Source: Stagnihabitans sp038231395
Lineage (GTDB): Bacteria > Pseudomonadota > Alphaproteobacteria > Rhodobacterales > Rhodobacteraceae
Assembly (NCBI GenBank): GCA_038231395.1
Contig: JBBRLL010000021.1
Location: 4,061 to 68,060, forward strand
DNA length: 64,000 nt
Direction: 5' to 3'
Numbering within the stretch: position 1 is the stretch's first letter; each line of letters starts with the position of its first letter. The notes beneath the pieces were generated by a model that was not told the DNA's origin, searched no databases, and saw only the letters and a list, made by a program, of their open reading frames with translations. Shown here one piece after another: positions 8,571 to 17,510 of this stretch. The translations under genes and the position numbers were made by a program.

Positions 8571-9596
8571 CTAACTCCAGTCCAGCACCACCTTGCCCGA
8601 CAAGCCCGACCGCATCACCTCAAACCCTGCCGCGAAATCCGCCGCTTTGAACCGGTGCGTGATGACCTTGCGCACGTTCAGCCCGTTTTCCAGCATGGCG
8701 ATCATCTTGTACCATGTCTCGAAAATCTCGCGGCCATAGACGCCCTTGATGGTGATGGCTTTGAAGACGATCCGGCTCCAGTCCACCGGCGATTTGCCGG
8801 GCGGAATCCCCAGCATCGCAATCCGACCACCCATCACGAGGCTTTCAATCATCTGATCCAAGGCCTGCTGGTTGCCCGACATTTCCATGCCCACGTCAAA
8901 GCCCTGCGCCATCTTCAGCCGGGCCTGCACGTCGCGCAAATCCTCCACCGCCACATTCACCGGGGTCACATCCGCCACGGCAGCCGCCAGTGCCAACCGC
9001 GCCGGGTTCACATCCGTGATCACCACATGCCGCGCGCCCACATGCCGCGCCACGGCAGCCGCCATGATGCCAATCGGCCCCGCGCCAGTGATCAGCACAT
9101 CCTCGCCCACCAGATCGAAGCTGAGCGCGGTGTGGACCGCATTGCCCAAAGGGTCCAGAATAGCCCCGATGTCGTCATCTATCGCATCCGGCAAGGGCAC
9201 CACGTTAAAGGCTGGCAGCCGAAGGTATTCCGCAAAAGCGCCGGGTTCGTTGACCCCGATGCCCCGCGTGGCCGGATCAAGATGGAACTTCCCGGCCCGG
9301 CTTTGCCGCGACATCTTGCCAATCAGATGCCCTTCGCCAGAGCATCTTTGGCCAATCGCCAACCCCTCGACCAAAGCGCCCTTCGCCACAATCTCACCGG
9401 CGAACTCGTGGCCCGTCACCAAGCCCAAGGGTACGGTTTTCGCGGCCCATTCATCCCAATTCCAGATGTGAATATCTGTCCCGCAAATCCCGGTTTTCCT
9501 GACCTTGATCAGCACATCTTCCGGCCCGATGTCCGGCACCGCACGCTCTTGCTGCCACAAGCCAACCTCAGCCTTGGTCTTGACCAGAGCCTTCAT
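8571..9596 (-). CDS. tdh: L-threonine 3-dehydrogenase
   Basis: Medium-chain zinc dehydrogenase oxidising threonine to 2-amino-3-ketobutyrate, the substrate of Kbl. 341 residues. Catalytic zinc ligands are present at the E. coli positions: Cys38 (ICGTD), His63 and Glu64 (TGHE). The NAD-binding GAGPIG motif is also present. The four structural-zinc cysteines expected at 93, 96, 99 and 107 are Gly, Ser, Ser and Asp here, while the flanking SGEGH and GVNEPGAFAEY remain, so the structural-zinc lobe is metal-free. The gene overlaps the kbl stop by four bases. Confidence 0.95.
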   Translation of the reverse strand: MKALVKTKAEVGLWQQERAVPDIGPEDVLIKVRKTGICGTDIHIWNWDEWAAKTVPLGLVTGHEFAGEIVAKGALVEGLAIGQRCSGEGHLIGKMSRQSRAGKFHLDPATRGIGVNEPGAFAEYLRLPAFNVVPLPDAIDDDIGAILDPLGNAVHTALSFDLVGEDVLITGAGPIGIMAAAVARHVGARHVVITDVNPARLALAAAVADVTPVNVAVEDLRDVQARLKMAQGFDVGMEMSGNQQALDQMIESLVMGGRIAMLGIPPGKSPVDWSRIVFKAITIKGVYGREIFETWYKMIAMLENGLNVRKVITHRFKAADFAAGFEVMRSGLSGKVVLDWS

Positions 9597-10780
9597 GCCA
9601 ACACCCCTACGTCGCGGCCAGCGGCTTCAAAAGCCTCCAGCCCGAAATCCAGATCCGCCCGCGTTAAGGCGGCATTCATCTGTGTCCTGATCCGGGCCTG
9701 CCCGCGTGGCACCACCGGAAAGAAGAAGGCAGAGACCATGACCCCCCGCCTGTCCAGCGCGCCAGCCAATGCCTGCGCCAAGGGTGCCTCGCCGATCATC
9801 ACCGGCACAATCGGATGGCTGCCGGGCAACAGACGGAAGCCCAGACTTTCCAGACCCGCCCGCCAATAGATTGCATTTTCAACCAGGTGCGCGCGCAAAT
9901 CGTCGGCAGCCTCGGCAATATCCAAAGCCGCCAGCGCCGCCCCCACCACGGCAGGGGGCAGCGCGTTCGAAAACAGATAGGGCCGCGCCCGCTGCCGCAA
10001 AAGGTCAATCACCGGCTGAGAGCCTGCAATATAGCCGCCCAAAGCGCCGCCCAAAGCCTTGCCAAAGGTGCCGGTGAGGATATCTGCCTGCACACCTGCC
10101 CGCGCCGGCGTTCCCCGGCCTTGCGGCCCGACAAACCCGGTCGCATGGCAGTCGTCGACCATCAGCATCGCCCCATAGGCATCCGCCAACCGCCGCACCT
10201 CGGCCAGATTGGCGAATGTGCCATCCATCGAAAACACCCCATCGGTCGCCACCATCACAAACCGCGCGCCACCGGTCCGCGCCGCCTGCAACTGCCGCTC
10301 CAGATCTGCCATGTCATTGTTCTGAAACCGAAACCGCCGCGCTTTGGACAGTCTGATACCGTCTATGATCGAGGCATGGTTCAGACTGTCCGAGACAATC
10401 GCGTCCTCCTCGCCCAACAACGGCTCAAACACCGCGCCGTTGGCGTCAAAACAGGCGGCAAACAGGATGGCATCGGCCATCCCCAGAAACCCGGCAACCC
10501 GCGCTTCCAACATCCGGTGGATATCTTGCGTGCCGCAAATGAACCGGACCGAGGCCATGCCAAACCCGTGGCTGTCCATCGCCGCTTTCGCTGCCGAAAT
10601 CAGACGAGGATCGTCGGCCAAGCCAAGGTAATTGTTGGCACAAAGGTTCAGCATGCTACGCCCGCCAATCGACACCCGCGCCCCTTGCGCGCCCTCGATC
10701 AGGCGTTCGGATTTCATCAACCCCTCGGCGTCAATCTCCTCCAAAGTCTTGCGCACATAGTCCAGAAAAACATCTGACAT
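9593..10780 (-). CDS. kbl: Glycine C-acetyltransferase (2-amino-3-ketobutyrate CoA ligase)
   Basis: PLP enzyme cleaving 2-amino-3-ketobutyrate with CoA to glycine and acetyl-CoA, completing threonine catabolism begun by Tdh. 395 residues. The PLP lysine is Lys241 in GTFGKALGG, with VDDCHATG upstream as the cofactor-contacting Asp/His block. GGAGGAG precedes the ATG at 10780. The ATGA overlap with tdh shows a coupled operon. A consensus promoter and repeated GCGGA..TCCGC-type sites lie upstream. Confidence 0.97.
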   Translation of the reverse strand: MSDVFLDYVRKTLEEIDAEGLMKSERLIEGAQGARVSIGGRSMLNLCANNYLGLADDPRLISAAKAAMDSHGFGMASVRFICGTQDIHRMLEARVAGFLGMADAILFAACFDANGAVFEPLLGEEDAIVSDSLNHASIIDGIRLSKARRFRFQNNDMADLERQLQAARTGGARFVMVATDGVFSMDGTFANLAEVRRLADAYGAMLMVDDCHATGFVGPQGRGTPARAGVQADILTGTFGKALGGALGGYIAGSQPVIDLLRQRARPYLFSNALPPAVVGAALAALDIAEAADDLRAHLVENAIYWRAGLESLGFRLLPGSHPIVPVMIGEAPLAQALAGALDRRGVMVSAFFFPVVPRGQARIRTQMNAALTRADLDFGLEAFEAAGRDVGVLA

Positions 10781-10801
10781 AACGGAATCTCCTCCGGTTC
10801 A

Positions 10802-10854
10802 GCGGAATATCCACCTTCACCCTTGCATTGTCAATATAGCGGAAACGTATCCGC
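10802..10854 (-). promoter_or_regulatory. kbl-tdh promoter with candidate operators
   Basis: Read on the minus strand, a perfect TTGACA (10829-10834) is separated by 17 bases from GATATT (10806-10811), a good sigma-70-type promoter 26 bases or more from the kbl start. A palindrome GCGGA-N6-TCCGC (10839-10854) lies just upstream of the -35 box. A related GCGGAATATCCAC (10802-10813) covers the -10 box. These are plausible binding sites for the adjacent XRE/cupin regulator; that link is inference. Confidence 0.55.
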
Positions 10855-10933
10855 CCAGTCGGAAGTTGCCGGTTCTCCCGGCACCATTATCCATTCGAAG
10901 GGAATCGAAAGGCGTGAAACACTTTCGGCGGTT

Positions 10934-11503
10934 TCAACTGTCCTGCACGATCAGAATGGCCCGCGCGGCGCCCTCCTCGGCATAAATCGCATGGCGACGG
11001 TCGGCGGGATAGCGCGCGGTGTCGCCGGGACCAACGCGGCTTTCCTCCTCACCCGAGACAACCCGCAAATGCCCGGCAATCACGGTCAGTTGCTCGCGGC
11101 ATCCCGGCGAATGCGGATCGCTGATCAGGTCGCCCGCTGCCCCAAAGCTCAGGTCATAGACCTCGTGGTCGCCCACGGCTTCGGCAGGTGACAGGATGCG
11201 GATCACCAGATTGTGCCCGCGACCGGCGATGATCGGGGCGGCGTCGGCGCGCATCACCTCGATGCCGGGGGTTGGGCGACCCTCCAGCAGGCCCGCGAAA
11301 TCCACCTGCAAGGCTTGCGTCAGGTTCCACAGCGTGGCGACGGTGGGCGAGGATTCCGCCCGCTCGATCTGGCTGACCATAGAGCGGCTAACCCCGGACA
11401 GCTTGGCCACCGCGTCAAGGCTGAGCCCACGCGCCTTGCGCGCCTCGCGCAGCGAAGCGGCCAGCCGGTCATGGATGTCAGAGCGTGGGTTCATGCGCTT
11501 CAT
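10934..11503 (-). CDS. XRE-family regulator with C-terminal cupin domain
   Basis: 189 residues: an HTH_XRE domain at about 13-67 (LSLDAVAKLSGVSRSMVSQIERAE) and a small cupin barrel at about 105-187 that would sense a metabolite. Regulators of this design often control amino-acid or amine catabolism encoded next door. It lies 153 bases upstream of kbl on the same strand, so control of kbl-tdh in response to threonine or a related ligand is a reasonable inference. An alternative in-frame ATG three codons in (11494) is possible. Confidence 0.85.
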   Translation of the reverse strand: MKRMNPRSDIHDRLAASLREARKARGLSLDAVAKLSGVSRSMVSQIERAESSPTVATLWNLTQALQVDFAGLLEGRPTPGIEVMRADAAPIIAGRGHNLVIRILSPAEAVGDHEVYDLSFGAAGDLISDPHSPGCREQLTVIAGHLRVVSGEEESRVGPGDTARYPADRRHAIYAEEGAARAILIVQDS

Positions 11504-11588
11504 AGAACGCCACGCACCGCCCCGCCGTCAACGCCCTGCATCAGCCAAACGAGCCCAAGGCGGGGATATTTGGCAATGGAGGAAAGGA

Positions 11589-13004
11589 TCAGGTGCCGCA
11601 GAAGGTGAGGTAGGGGCCAAAGCCGGTCGGGGCGGGCAGGCTGTACGCCTCGCGGCCTTGTTCCGGGGCAAAGGGGAATTGTACCGCTGCCAGCAGCGCC
11701 TGAAACGGGGCAAGGTCGCCGTGTGTGGCCGCTGCCAGCGCCTCTTCAACCTTGTGGTTGCGCGGGATCACCGTAGGGTTTGTGGCGCGGATCAGGGTGG
11801 CGTCTGGTCTTCGGGCACGCCAGCGTGGCAACCATTGGTTCATCAGGCCCGCGTCCGGCACCAAAGCCAGAAGCCCGGCCTCGCGCCCTTCGGCAGCCTC
11901 GGCCAGGCGGCGAAAACTGAGGGTCCAATCTGCCCCGGTGATGGCGTGCAGAAAGGCTTCGGCCAAAGCGCCATCCTCTGGCTCTGCGCCCGAAAGGCCC
12001 AGCTTGGCACGCATCACGCCCTCCCACGCGGCGCGGTACGCCGGCGCAATCGACGTCAGCCGTTCGTTGGCGATCTCCACCGCGCGCGTCGGGTCAGCGC
12101 CCATCAGCGGCAGCAGCGCCTCAGCCAGTTTGGCGAGGTTCCAGCCAAGGATGTGGGGTTGATTGCCATAGGCATAGCGGCCCTGCCGGTCGATGGAGCT
12201 GAACACGGTTCCCGGCGCATAGGCTTCCATGAAACCGCAGGGGCCGTAGTCGATCGTCTCGCCCGACAGCGCCATGTTGTCGGTGTTCATCACGCCATGG
12301 ATGAAGCCTATCCCCATCCACCGCGCGATAAGCTGAACCTGGCGGGCAGCCACCGCGTCAAACAGGCCAAGGGCGTCGTCGGGCGCAAGATGCGGGTCGT
12401 GGCGGGCGATGGTGTAGGCGGTCAGCGCTTTGAGTTGCGCCACATCCTCGCGGGCAGCAAAGAACTGAAAGGTGCCGACGCGGATATGGCTGGCAGCCAC
12501 GCGCACCAGCACGGCACCGGGCAGCTTGCCGGTTTCGCGCAAAATCTCCTCACCCGTGGCCACCACCGCCAAAGACCGCGTGGTGGGCACGCCCAAGGCC
12601 GCCATCGCCTCCGAAATCAGGTATTCGCGCAACATCGGCCCCACCGCCGCCTTGCCATCGCCGCCGCGTGAAAACGACGTGCGGCCGGAGCCCTTCAGCT
12701 GCAGATCGAACCGCCCCGTTTCAGTAACAAGTTCCCCCAGCAAATGCGCGCGCCCATCGCCCAACTGGGCCGAGAAGCCACCGAACTGGTGCCCGGCATA
12801 GGCCATGGCAATCGGATCGGCCCCGGCAGGGATAATCCCTGCAAACCATTCGGGATGCAGGGCAAGCTCCGCCGGGTCAAGCCCAAGCTCCACGGCGAAA
12901 GCCTCGTTCAGCACCAGAAATCGCGGGGACGGGGCAATATCAGGCCGTGCGCGCAGAAAGGTGCCGGGCAGATCGCGGATGTAGGAATGGTCAAAGGTCA
13001 GCAT
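11589..13004 (-). CDS. selO: Protein adenylyltransferase SelO (YdiU family)
   Basis: Pseudokinase-fold enzyme known in other species to transfer AMP from ATP to Ser/Thr/Tyr of target proteins, linked to redox stress. 471 residues from the ATG at 13004, which has AAGGAGA seven bases upstream; the longer open frame runs back through the tRNA gene and is rejected. Family blocks visible are QFGGFSAQLGDGRAHLLGE, LQLKGSGRTSFSRGGDGKA, GFIHGVMNTDNM (catalytic Asn/Asp) and IDYGPCGFM (metal-binding DYGP). No selenocysteine is present, as is usual in bacteria. Confidence 0.93.
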   Translation of the reverse strand: MLTFDHSYIRDLPGTFLRARPDIAPSPRFLVLNEAFAVELGLDPAELALHPEWFAGIIPAGADPIAMAYAGHQFGGFSAQLGDGRAHLLGELVTETGRFDLQLKGSGRTSFSRGGDGKAAVGPMLREYLISEAMAALGVPTTRSLAVVATGEEILRETGKLPGAVLVRVAASHIRVGTFQFFAAREDVAQLKALTAYTIARHDPHLAPDDALGLFDAVAARQVQLIARWMGIGFIHGVMNTDNMALSGETIDYGPCGFMEAYAPGTVFSSIDRQGRYAYGNQPHILGWNLAKLAEALLPLMGADPTRAVEIANERLTSIAPAYRAAWEGVMRAKLGLSGAEPEDGALAEAFLHAITGADWTLSFRRLAEAAEGREAGLLALVPDAGLMNQWLPRWRARRPDATLIRATNPTVIPRNHKVEEALAAATHGDLAPFQALLAAVQFPFAPEQGREAYSLPAPTGFGPYLTFCGT

Positions 13005-13137
13005 GGCGTCTCCTTGGCCAAGGATATGGGTCGCCGCAGCACCGGAGGCAAGTCTTTTGACCCAACACCGGCCACGGGCCAAACGCGCTGGTGCCCCGGC
13101 GTTTCCCACAAGCACGGCCCGGTGAGCGATGCGCCAA

Positions 13138-13157
13138 AGCCGCGATTTATCGCGGCT
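13138..13157 (-). terminator. Hairpin downstream of tRNA-Pro
   Basis: AGCCGCGAT and ATCGCGGCT form a perfect nine-base-pair inverted repeat with a two-base centre, about 35 bases past the tRNA 3' end in the direction of transcription. Only three T residues follow on the minus strand, so intrinsic termination would be weak. Confidence 0.4.
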
Positions 13158-13191
13158 GCCGTTCCGGCTTGCGAGCCTTCTGAGAGGGAAT

Positions 13192-13268
<77 letters not shown>

Positions 13269-13431
13269 TGCCTTGCGGGCTTCCTAACGGGATTCGCAGC
13301 GCTTGGGAAGCGCCGTTTGTGGCGGCGGTGCACGGCGTGGCGTGCAGATTGCCTGTCAGATGATTTGGAACCGATGAACGGACGCCGAAATCCCGGAAGC
13401 CGACGCTTCGGGCCGAAACACTTGGGCCAAC

Positions 13432-13938
13432 CTATTGCGCGCAGGTCCAGTGCGCCTTGGCGGGGTCCATCCGGTCAGATCGCATCTCTGACCCCGGCAC
13501 GATCCCCATCCGCGCGGCCAGACCGCCGTTGATCTCCAGCACAAACGAAACACCTTGGCCACCGTCAATCGGTGTCTGGTCCTGAGGCACTGCATTGGCA
13601 TGCACGACGGTCACGCGGCCGGTTTCATCGGCAAACACCATGTCCAGCGGGATCAATGTGTCTTTCATCCAGAAAAACGCATGTTCCGGACCCGGATAGA
13701 CGAACAGCATCCCTTGCGAAGCCGGCATATGGTCCACCCGCATCAGACCCTGTTCGCGCAAGGCTTCGGTATCGGCCACCTTCACCGAAAAGCGCGCCTG
13801 ACCAAAGCCCGCCTGACCACCGGGCCAGCGCAATTCAACAGCATTGGGCTCGCAGGCGGCAGAGGCCGCAACCCAGCCTGTCGCAGCCCAGCCCGCCATA
13901 GCCCAAACCACGATCAGCGCCGCAAACCGGTTTCCCAT
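13432..13938 (-). CDS. DUF192 family exported protein
   Basis: 168 residues starting at 13938, with an N-terminal signal peptide (FAALIVVWAMAGWAATGWVAASAA) and a DUF192 domain. Visible family blocks are REQGLMRVDHMPASQGMLFVY, HAFFWMKDTLIPLDMVF and GQGVSFVLEINGGLA. DUF192 proteins are small, probably periplasmic, and of unknown biochemical role. The start codon lies 25 bases inside the end of the upstream cold-shock gene, so the two are probably co-transcribed and translationally coupled, a pairing I recall from related genomes. Confidence 0.88.
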   Translation of the reverse strand: MGNRFAALIVVWAMAGWAATGWVAASAACEPNAVELRWPGGQAGFGQARFSVKVADTEALREQGLMRVDHMPASQGMLFVYPGPEHAFFWMKDTLIPLDMVFADETGRVTVVHANAVPQDQTPIDGGQGVSFVLEINGGLAARMGIVPGSEMRSDRMDPAKAHWTCAQ

Positions 13939-14438
13939 GACACCACCTGCACGGCCATCCGGCCTCGCTTGCCCTCGACGATCCGCAGGCACACCGCCTC
14001 ACCGGACTGAAGGTCGGCAAAGCCCGACACCCGAAGAACTTCTATATGGACGAACACGTCCTCGGGGCGGCCAAACACATTGGCAAAGCCGAACCCCTTG
14101 TCCTTGTCGAACCATTTTACACGGGACGGTTCAAGGGCCAAGTCAGAATAGTCCTCGCGGGCCGCATCCTCGTCTTCATGCATCATCAGGTGCATTCCGG
14201 CCGGCGGCGTGATTTCCAGCACCTCGATGGCCTGCTGGCCGCGCGCTGTCCTTTGCACCTTCACCGTGATCGAGGCACCATCGGCCACCGAACTTTGACC
14301 GAAATTCCGCAACACATTGGCGTGCAGCAGAATGTCACCTCCGCCTTCATCACCCATGATGAAACCGAAGCCCTTGCCGGGATCAAACCATTTAACCCGG
14401 CCCTGAACGATCTGGACCGCCTTGTCTTCGTCATCCAT
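13914..14438 (-). CDS. Double cold-shock-domain protein
   Basis: 174 residues with two complete cold-shock (OB-fold, single-strand nucleic acid binding) domains. CSD1 covers residues 12-78 (RVKWFDPGKGFGF with RNP1, DILLHANVL with RNP2). CSD2 covers about 105-170 (RVKWFDKDKGFGF, DVFVHIEVL). They are joined by an acidic linker HEDEDAAREDYSD. Likely an RNA chaperone. The start at 14438 (MDDEDK) was chosen because the upstream extension is AT-rich leader; its ribosome binding site is weak. The long untranslated leader could allow cold-responsive control, but nothing specific is recognised. Confidence 0.9.
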   Translation of the reverse strand: MDDEDKAVQIVQGRVKWFDPGKGFGFIMGDEGGGDILLHANVLRNFGQSSVADGASITVKVQRTARGQQAIEVLEITPPAGMHLMMHEDEDAAREDYSDLALEPSRVKWFDKDKGFGFANVFGRPEDVFVHIEVLRVSGFADLQSGEAVCLRIVEGKRGRMAVQVVSWETGLRR

Positions 14439-14573
14439 TTTGAAGGCTTTTTCCGGTATTAAGTCTCGCAGCCAAATGCATGCACCAGAAAAAATCGTAC
14501 ATGCAATAGACAATGCACAAAAAACAACCCGTACCTATCCATTCGAATAGGCGGCCAACCGGTAAAAACGCCC

Positions 14574-15176
14574 TTACGGATTAAGCCGCTGGATCACCCA
14601 ATCAAAGGTTGTATCGGCGCGGGTCCAGCGAAAGCGGTCATGCAACCGGAACGGGCCGTCTGCCCAGAATTCAATCTCCACCGGGGTGATGCGCAAACCG
14701 CCCCAGAAGGGTGGACGTTTGGGGTTGGGGCCCTGTTGCAGGGTGACCTTGGCCACATCAGCCATCAAAGCCGCGCGGGAGGTCAGGGGTTGCGATTGCT
14801 GACTGGCCCAGGCCCCCAGCCGTGATTTCAAACTGCGCGAGGCATAGTAGGCATCCGCCTGCGGACCGTCTTCCCGCGTCACCGTGCCGCGCACCCTGAT
14901 CTGGCGGCGCAGCATTTTCGAATGCAGCACGAAAGCCGCCTTGCCAGCACCTTCGGCCTCTTGCGCCTTGGCAGAGCCATAGTTGGTGTAGAACACGAAG
15001 GCCGCATCCTCGATGTCTTTCAACAGCACCATCCGCACATTGGGCATGCCGGCAGCATCCACCGTGGCCAGGGCTATGGCATTGGGATCGTTCGGCTCCA
15101 CCGCGTCCGCCTCGGCCAACCACGCCTTCGCTATGGCAAACGGGTCATCGCCTGCGAAAATTCCGGTTCTGTCCAT
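14574..15176 (-). CDS. pdxH: Pyridoxamine 5'-phosphate oxidase
   Basis: FMN-dependent oxidation of pyridoxamine/pyridoxine 5'-phosphate to PLP. 200 residues. Family signatures are NVRMVLLKDIEDAAFVFYTNYGSAKAQE (FMN contacts), SRLGAWASQQSQ and the C-terminal WADGPFRLHDRFRW. The last residues are RLNP where many relatives have RLYP or RLAP. It is transcribed away from fabI, with the two starts about 90 bases apart. Confidence 0.95.
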   Translation of the reverse strand: MDRTGIFAGDDPFAIAKAWLAEADAVEPNDPNAIALATVDAAGMPNVRMVLLKDIEDAAFVFYTNYGSAKAQEAEGAGKAAFVLHSKMLRRQIRVRGTVTREDGPQADAYYASRSLKSRLGAWASQQSQPLTSRAALMADVAKVTLQQGPNPKRPPFWGGLRITPVEIEFWADGPFRLHDRFRWTRADTTFDWVIQRLNP

Positions 15177-15268
15177 GGCATGTCCTTTCCGTGACGTAAG
15201 CCCCGCTCTTGATGCAGCCGCGTCTATCGCCTACACGGGGCAAGTATAGGGTGGCTGGGGAAGACCGA

Positions 15269-16096
15269 ATGTCAACTGGACTTATGGCTGGGAAACGCGG
15301 CCTGATCATGGGGCTTGCGAACGATAAATCCATCGCCTGGGGCATCGCCAAGACTTTGGCCGACCACGGTGCGGAAATGGCATTTTCCTATCAGGGCGAG
15401 GCGTTGAAAAAGCGCGTTGATCCGCTGATCGCCTCCATCGGCATGTCGGAAATGGTGGAGTGTGATGTGGGCGACGAAGCCTCGATCGACGCTTTGTTTG
15501 CCCGGATCGCCGAGATTTGGCCGAAGATCGACTTTCTGGTCCATGCCATCGGGTTTTCCGACAAGGCCGAACTGCGGGGGCGCTACGTTGACACCTCCAA
15601 GGCGAATTTCGCCATGACGATGGATATTTCGGTCTACTCGTTCACCTCGGTTTGCCGCAGGGCCTCGGCGATGATGACCCAAGGCGGCTCTTTGCTGACG
15701 CTGACCTATTACGGCGCTGAAAAGGTCATGCCGCATTACAACGTGATGGGCATCGCCAAGGCGGCATTGGAGGCATCGGTAAAGTATATGGCGGAGGATC
15801 TTGGCAAGGACGGCATCCGTGTCAACGCCATCTCTGCCGGGCCGATCAAGACGCTGGCGTCTTCGGGCATCGGCGACTTTCGCTACATCATGAAGTGGAA
15901 CGAGCTGAACTCTCCCCTGCGGCGCAATGTCGATCAGGAAGAGGTCGGCAAGGCGGCGCTTTACCTGCTTTCCGACCTTGGGTCCGGGACTACGGGTGAG
16001 AACCTGCACGTCGATGCGGGCTATCATGTCGTCGGCATGAAAGCAGTCGATGCGCCGGATATTGACGCCGTGACCAACCGGAACGGCGGGCAATAG
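15269..16096 (+). CDS. fabI: Enoyl-[acyl-carrier-protein] reductase FabI
   Basis: NADH-dependent last step of the fatty-acid elongation cycle; atypical short-chain dehydrogenase. 275 residues from the ATG at 15269, preceded by GGGGAAG; a longer frame from 15209 is rejected on length. The cofactor site is MGLANDKSIAWGIAK, and the catalytic Tyr-x6-Lys is YNVMGIAK, preceded by YYGAEKVMPH. The substrate-loop segment SAGPIKTLASSGIGDF is present. This is the usual target of triclosan-like inhibitors. Confidence 0.95.
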   Translation: MSTGLMAGKRGLIMGLANDKSIAWGIAKTLADHGAEMAFSYQGEALKKRVDPLIASIGMSEMVECDVGDEASIDALFARIAEIWPKIDFLVHAIGFSDKAELRGRYVDTSKANFAMTMDISVYSFTSVCRRASAMMTQGGSLLTLTYYGAEKVMPHYNVMGIAKAALEASVKYMAEDLGKDGIRVNAISAGPIKTLASSGIGDFRYIMKWNELNSPLRRNVDQEEVGKAALYLLSDLGSGTTGENLHVDAGYHVVGMKAVDAPDIDAVTNRNGGQ

Positions 16097-16205
16097 GCAG
16101 CCCACCCGTACTTAGTGAACCCGCCCTCTGATCCCCACTCTCGTTGCGACCACGCTCCTCGTGAAAACCAACACTGAGCCAACACGCCTTACGCCAAATT
16201 TCGCC

Positions 16206-16264
16206 ATGCAAACCCAACCTGTGCAAACCCGCCCTGTGCAAACCCACCCTATGAAAGCCCGGCC
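16206..16264. repeat. 15-bp tandem repeat just upstream of lysE-type gene
   Basis: Three 15-base units with consensus GTGCAAACCCRCCCT (16206, 16221, 16236) and a degenerate fourth run directly into the next start codon at 16265. The repeat occupies the place where a ribosome binding site is expected; none of good quality is visible there. Confidence 0.8.
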
Positions 16265-16876
16265 ATGACCCTCGCCGCCTTCCTCACCGTCGCGCTGATG
16301 CACCTGATGGTGGCGATCAGTCCCGGCCCCGCCGTGCTGATGTCGGCCCGCATCGGCCTGACCGAGGGCCTGCGCGCCGGAGTTTTCGTGGCGATGGGCA
16401 TTGGCCTGGGCGGCGTGGTCTGGGCCTCTGCCGCGCTGTTCGGGCTGGCACTGGTGTTTCAGGCAGCCCCTGCCCTGCTGTGGGCCTTGCGTCTGGGCGG
16501 TGCTGTCTACCTGCTTTGGCTGGCATGGGGCCTGTGGCGCGACGCGGACAAACCGATTGCCGCATCCGATGGCATCACCCCACGGGGCGATTTCGCGGCG
16601 TTTAAGCTCGGCCTGTGGACCCAACTGTCCAACCCCAAGCCTGCCGTCCTGTTCTCTGCCATCTTTCTGGGCACCGTCCCGCAAGGAACCGCCGATTGGG
16701 TCTATGCTGCCTTGCTTTTCGTCGTGTTTTTGAATGAAACGCTGTGGAACAGCGCCGTCGCCCGGATCTTCTCTTACAACCGGGCCCGGCATACTTACAT
16801 GGGCCTGAAGTCGGTGATTGACCGGGCCTTGGGCGGGCTGCTGGGCCTGCTTGGGATCAAGATTGCGGCCTTCTGA
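16265..16876 (+). CDS. LysE/RhtB family amino-acid exporter
   Basis: 203-residue inner-membrane protein with about six hydrophobic segments and the family N-terminal signature LMVAISPGPAVLMSARIGLTEG. The second half has LGLWTQLSNPKPAVLFSAIFLG. Members export lysine, threonine, homoserine or similar small molecules; the specific substrate is not visible. A shorter start is unlikely because the signature begins within 20 residues. The translation start abuts a 15-base repeat. Confidence 0.9.
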   Translation: MTLAAFLTVALMHLMVAISPGPAVLMSARIGLTEGLRAGVFVAMGIGLGGVVWASAALFGLALVFQAAPALLWALRLGGAVYLLWLAWGLWRDADKPIAASDGITPRGDFAAFKLGLWTQLSNPKPAVLFSAIFLGTVPQGTADWVYAALLFVVFLNETLWNSAVARIFSYNRARHTYMGLKSVIDRALGGLLGLLGIKIAAF

Positions 16877-16996
16877 AGAGGAAATCGGGTTGCAGAAATG
16901 GAGACTTGGGGTTTTCCGTTTCCTGCGACCTTCACGTAACGAAAGCGGGGCGGTGTTTTTGAAACCGCGCCCTGAACGAAAAATCTGGGGACAAAG

Positions 16997-17503
16997 ATGA
17001 CCGACCGCCTGCCGCACGAAAAAGGCTTCCACGTCAGCTGGGACCAGATCCACCGCGACGCCCGCGCTTTGGCGTGGCGGCTGGATGGCAAAGGCCCCGA
17101 TGACGGCGCGTGGCGTGCCGTGGTCGGCATCACGCGCGGCGGTCTGGTGCCCGCGATGATCGTGGCACGCGAGCTTGACATCCGTGTCGTCGATACGATC
17201 AGCGTGAAAAGCTACTCGCACCAGTCGCAGGCGCCCGAAGCGGTGATGATCAAAGCGCCGCAATCTGAACTGATGGGCGACGGCACCGGTATTTTGATTG
17301 TCGATGATCTGGTGGACACCGGCAAGACGCTGGAACTGGTCCGCCGGCTGTATCCCAATGCCCATTTTGCCACAGTTTACGCCAAACCGTCTGGCAAGCC
17401 GATGGTCGACAGCTACATAACAGAAGTGTCACAAGATACGTGGATCTTCTTCCCTTGGGATATGGCACTGCAATATGTCCAGCCGTTTCGCGGTCAGGAC
17501 TGA
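16997..17503 (+). CDS. gpt: Xanthine (guanine) phosphoribosyltransferase
   Basis: Purine salvage enzyme converting xanthine or guanine with PRPP to the nucleotide. 168 residues. The PRPP-binding loop ILIVDDLVDTGKT is at 99-111, with GITRGGLVPAMI upstream and the C-terminal DTWIFFPWD block typical of the E. coli-type enzyme. It lies after lysE on the same strand. Its end overlaps nothing functional, and the next gene starts eight bases after the stop. Confidence 0.94.
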   Translation: MTDRLPHEKGFHVSWDQIHRDARALAWRLDGKGPDDGAWRAVVGITRGGLVPAMIVARELDIRVVDTISVKSYSHQSQAPEAVMIKAPQSELMGDGTGILIVDDLVDTGKTLELVRRLYPNAHFATVYAKPSGKPMVDSYITEVSQDTWIFFPWDMALQYVQPFRGQD

Positions 17504-17510
17504 GGGTAGA

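Noticed and set aside
11196..12671. 491-codon open frame on the plus strand
   Set aside because: It is antisense to selO, whose frame carries all family motifs; GC-rich DNA commonly leaves such shadow frames open.
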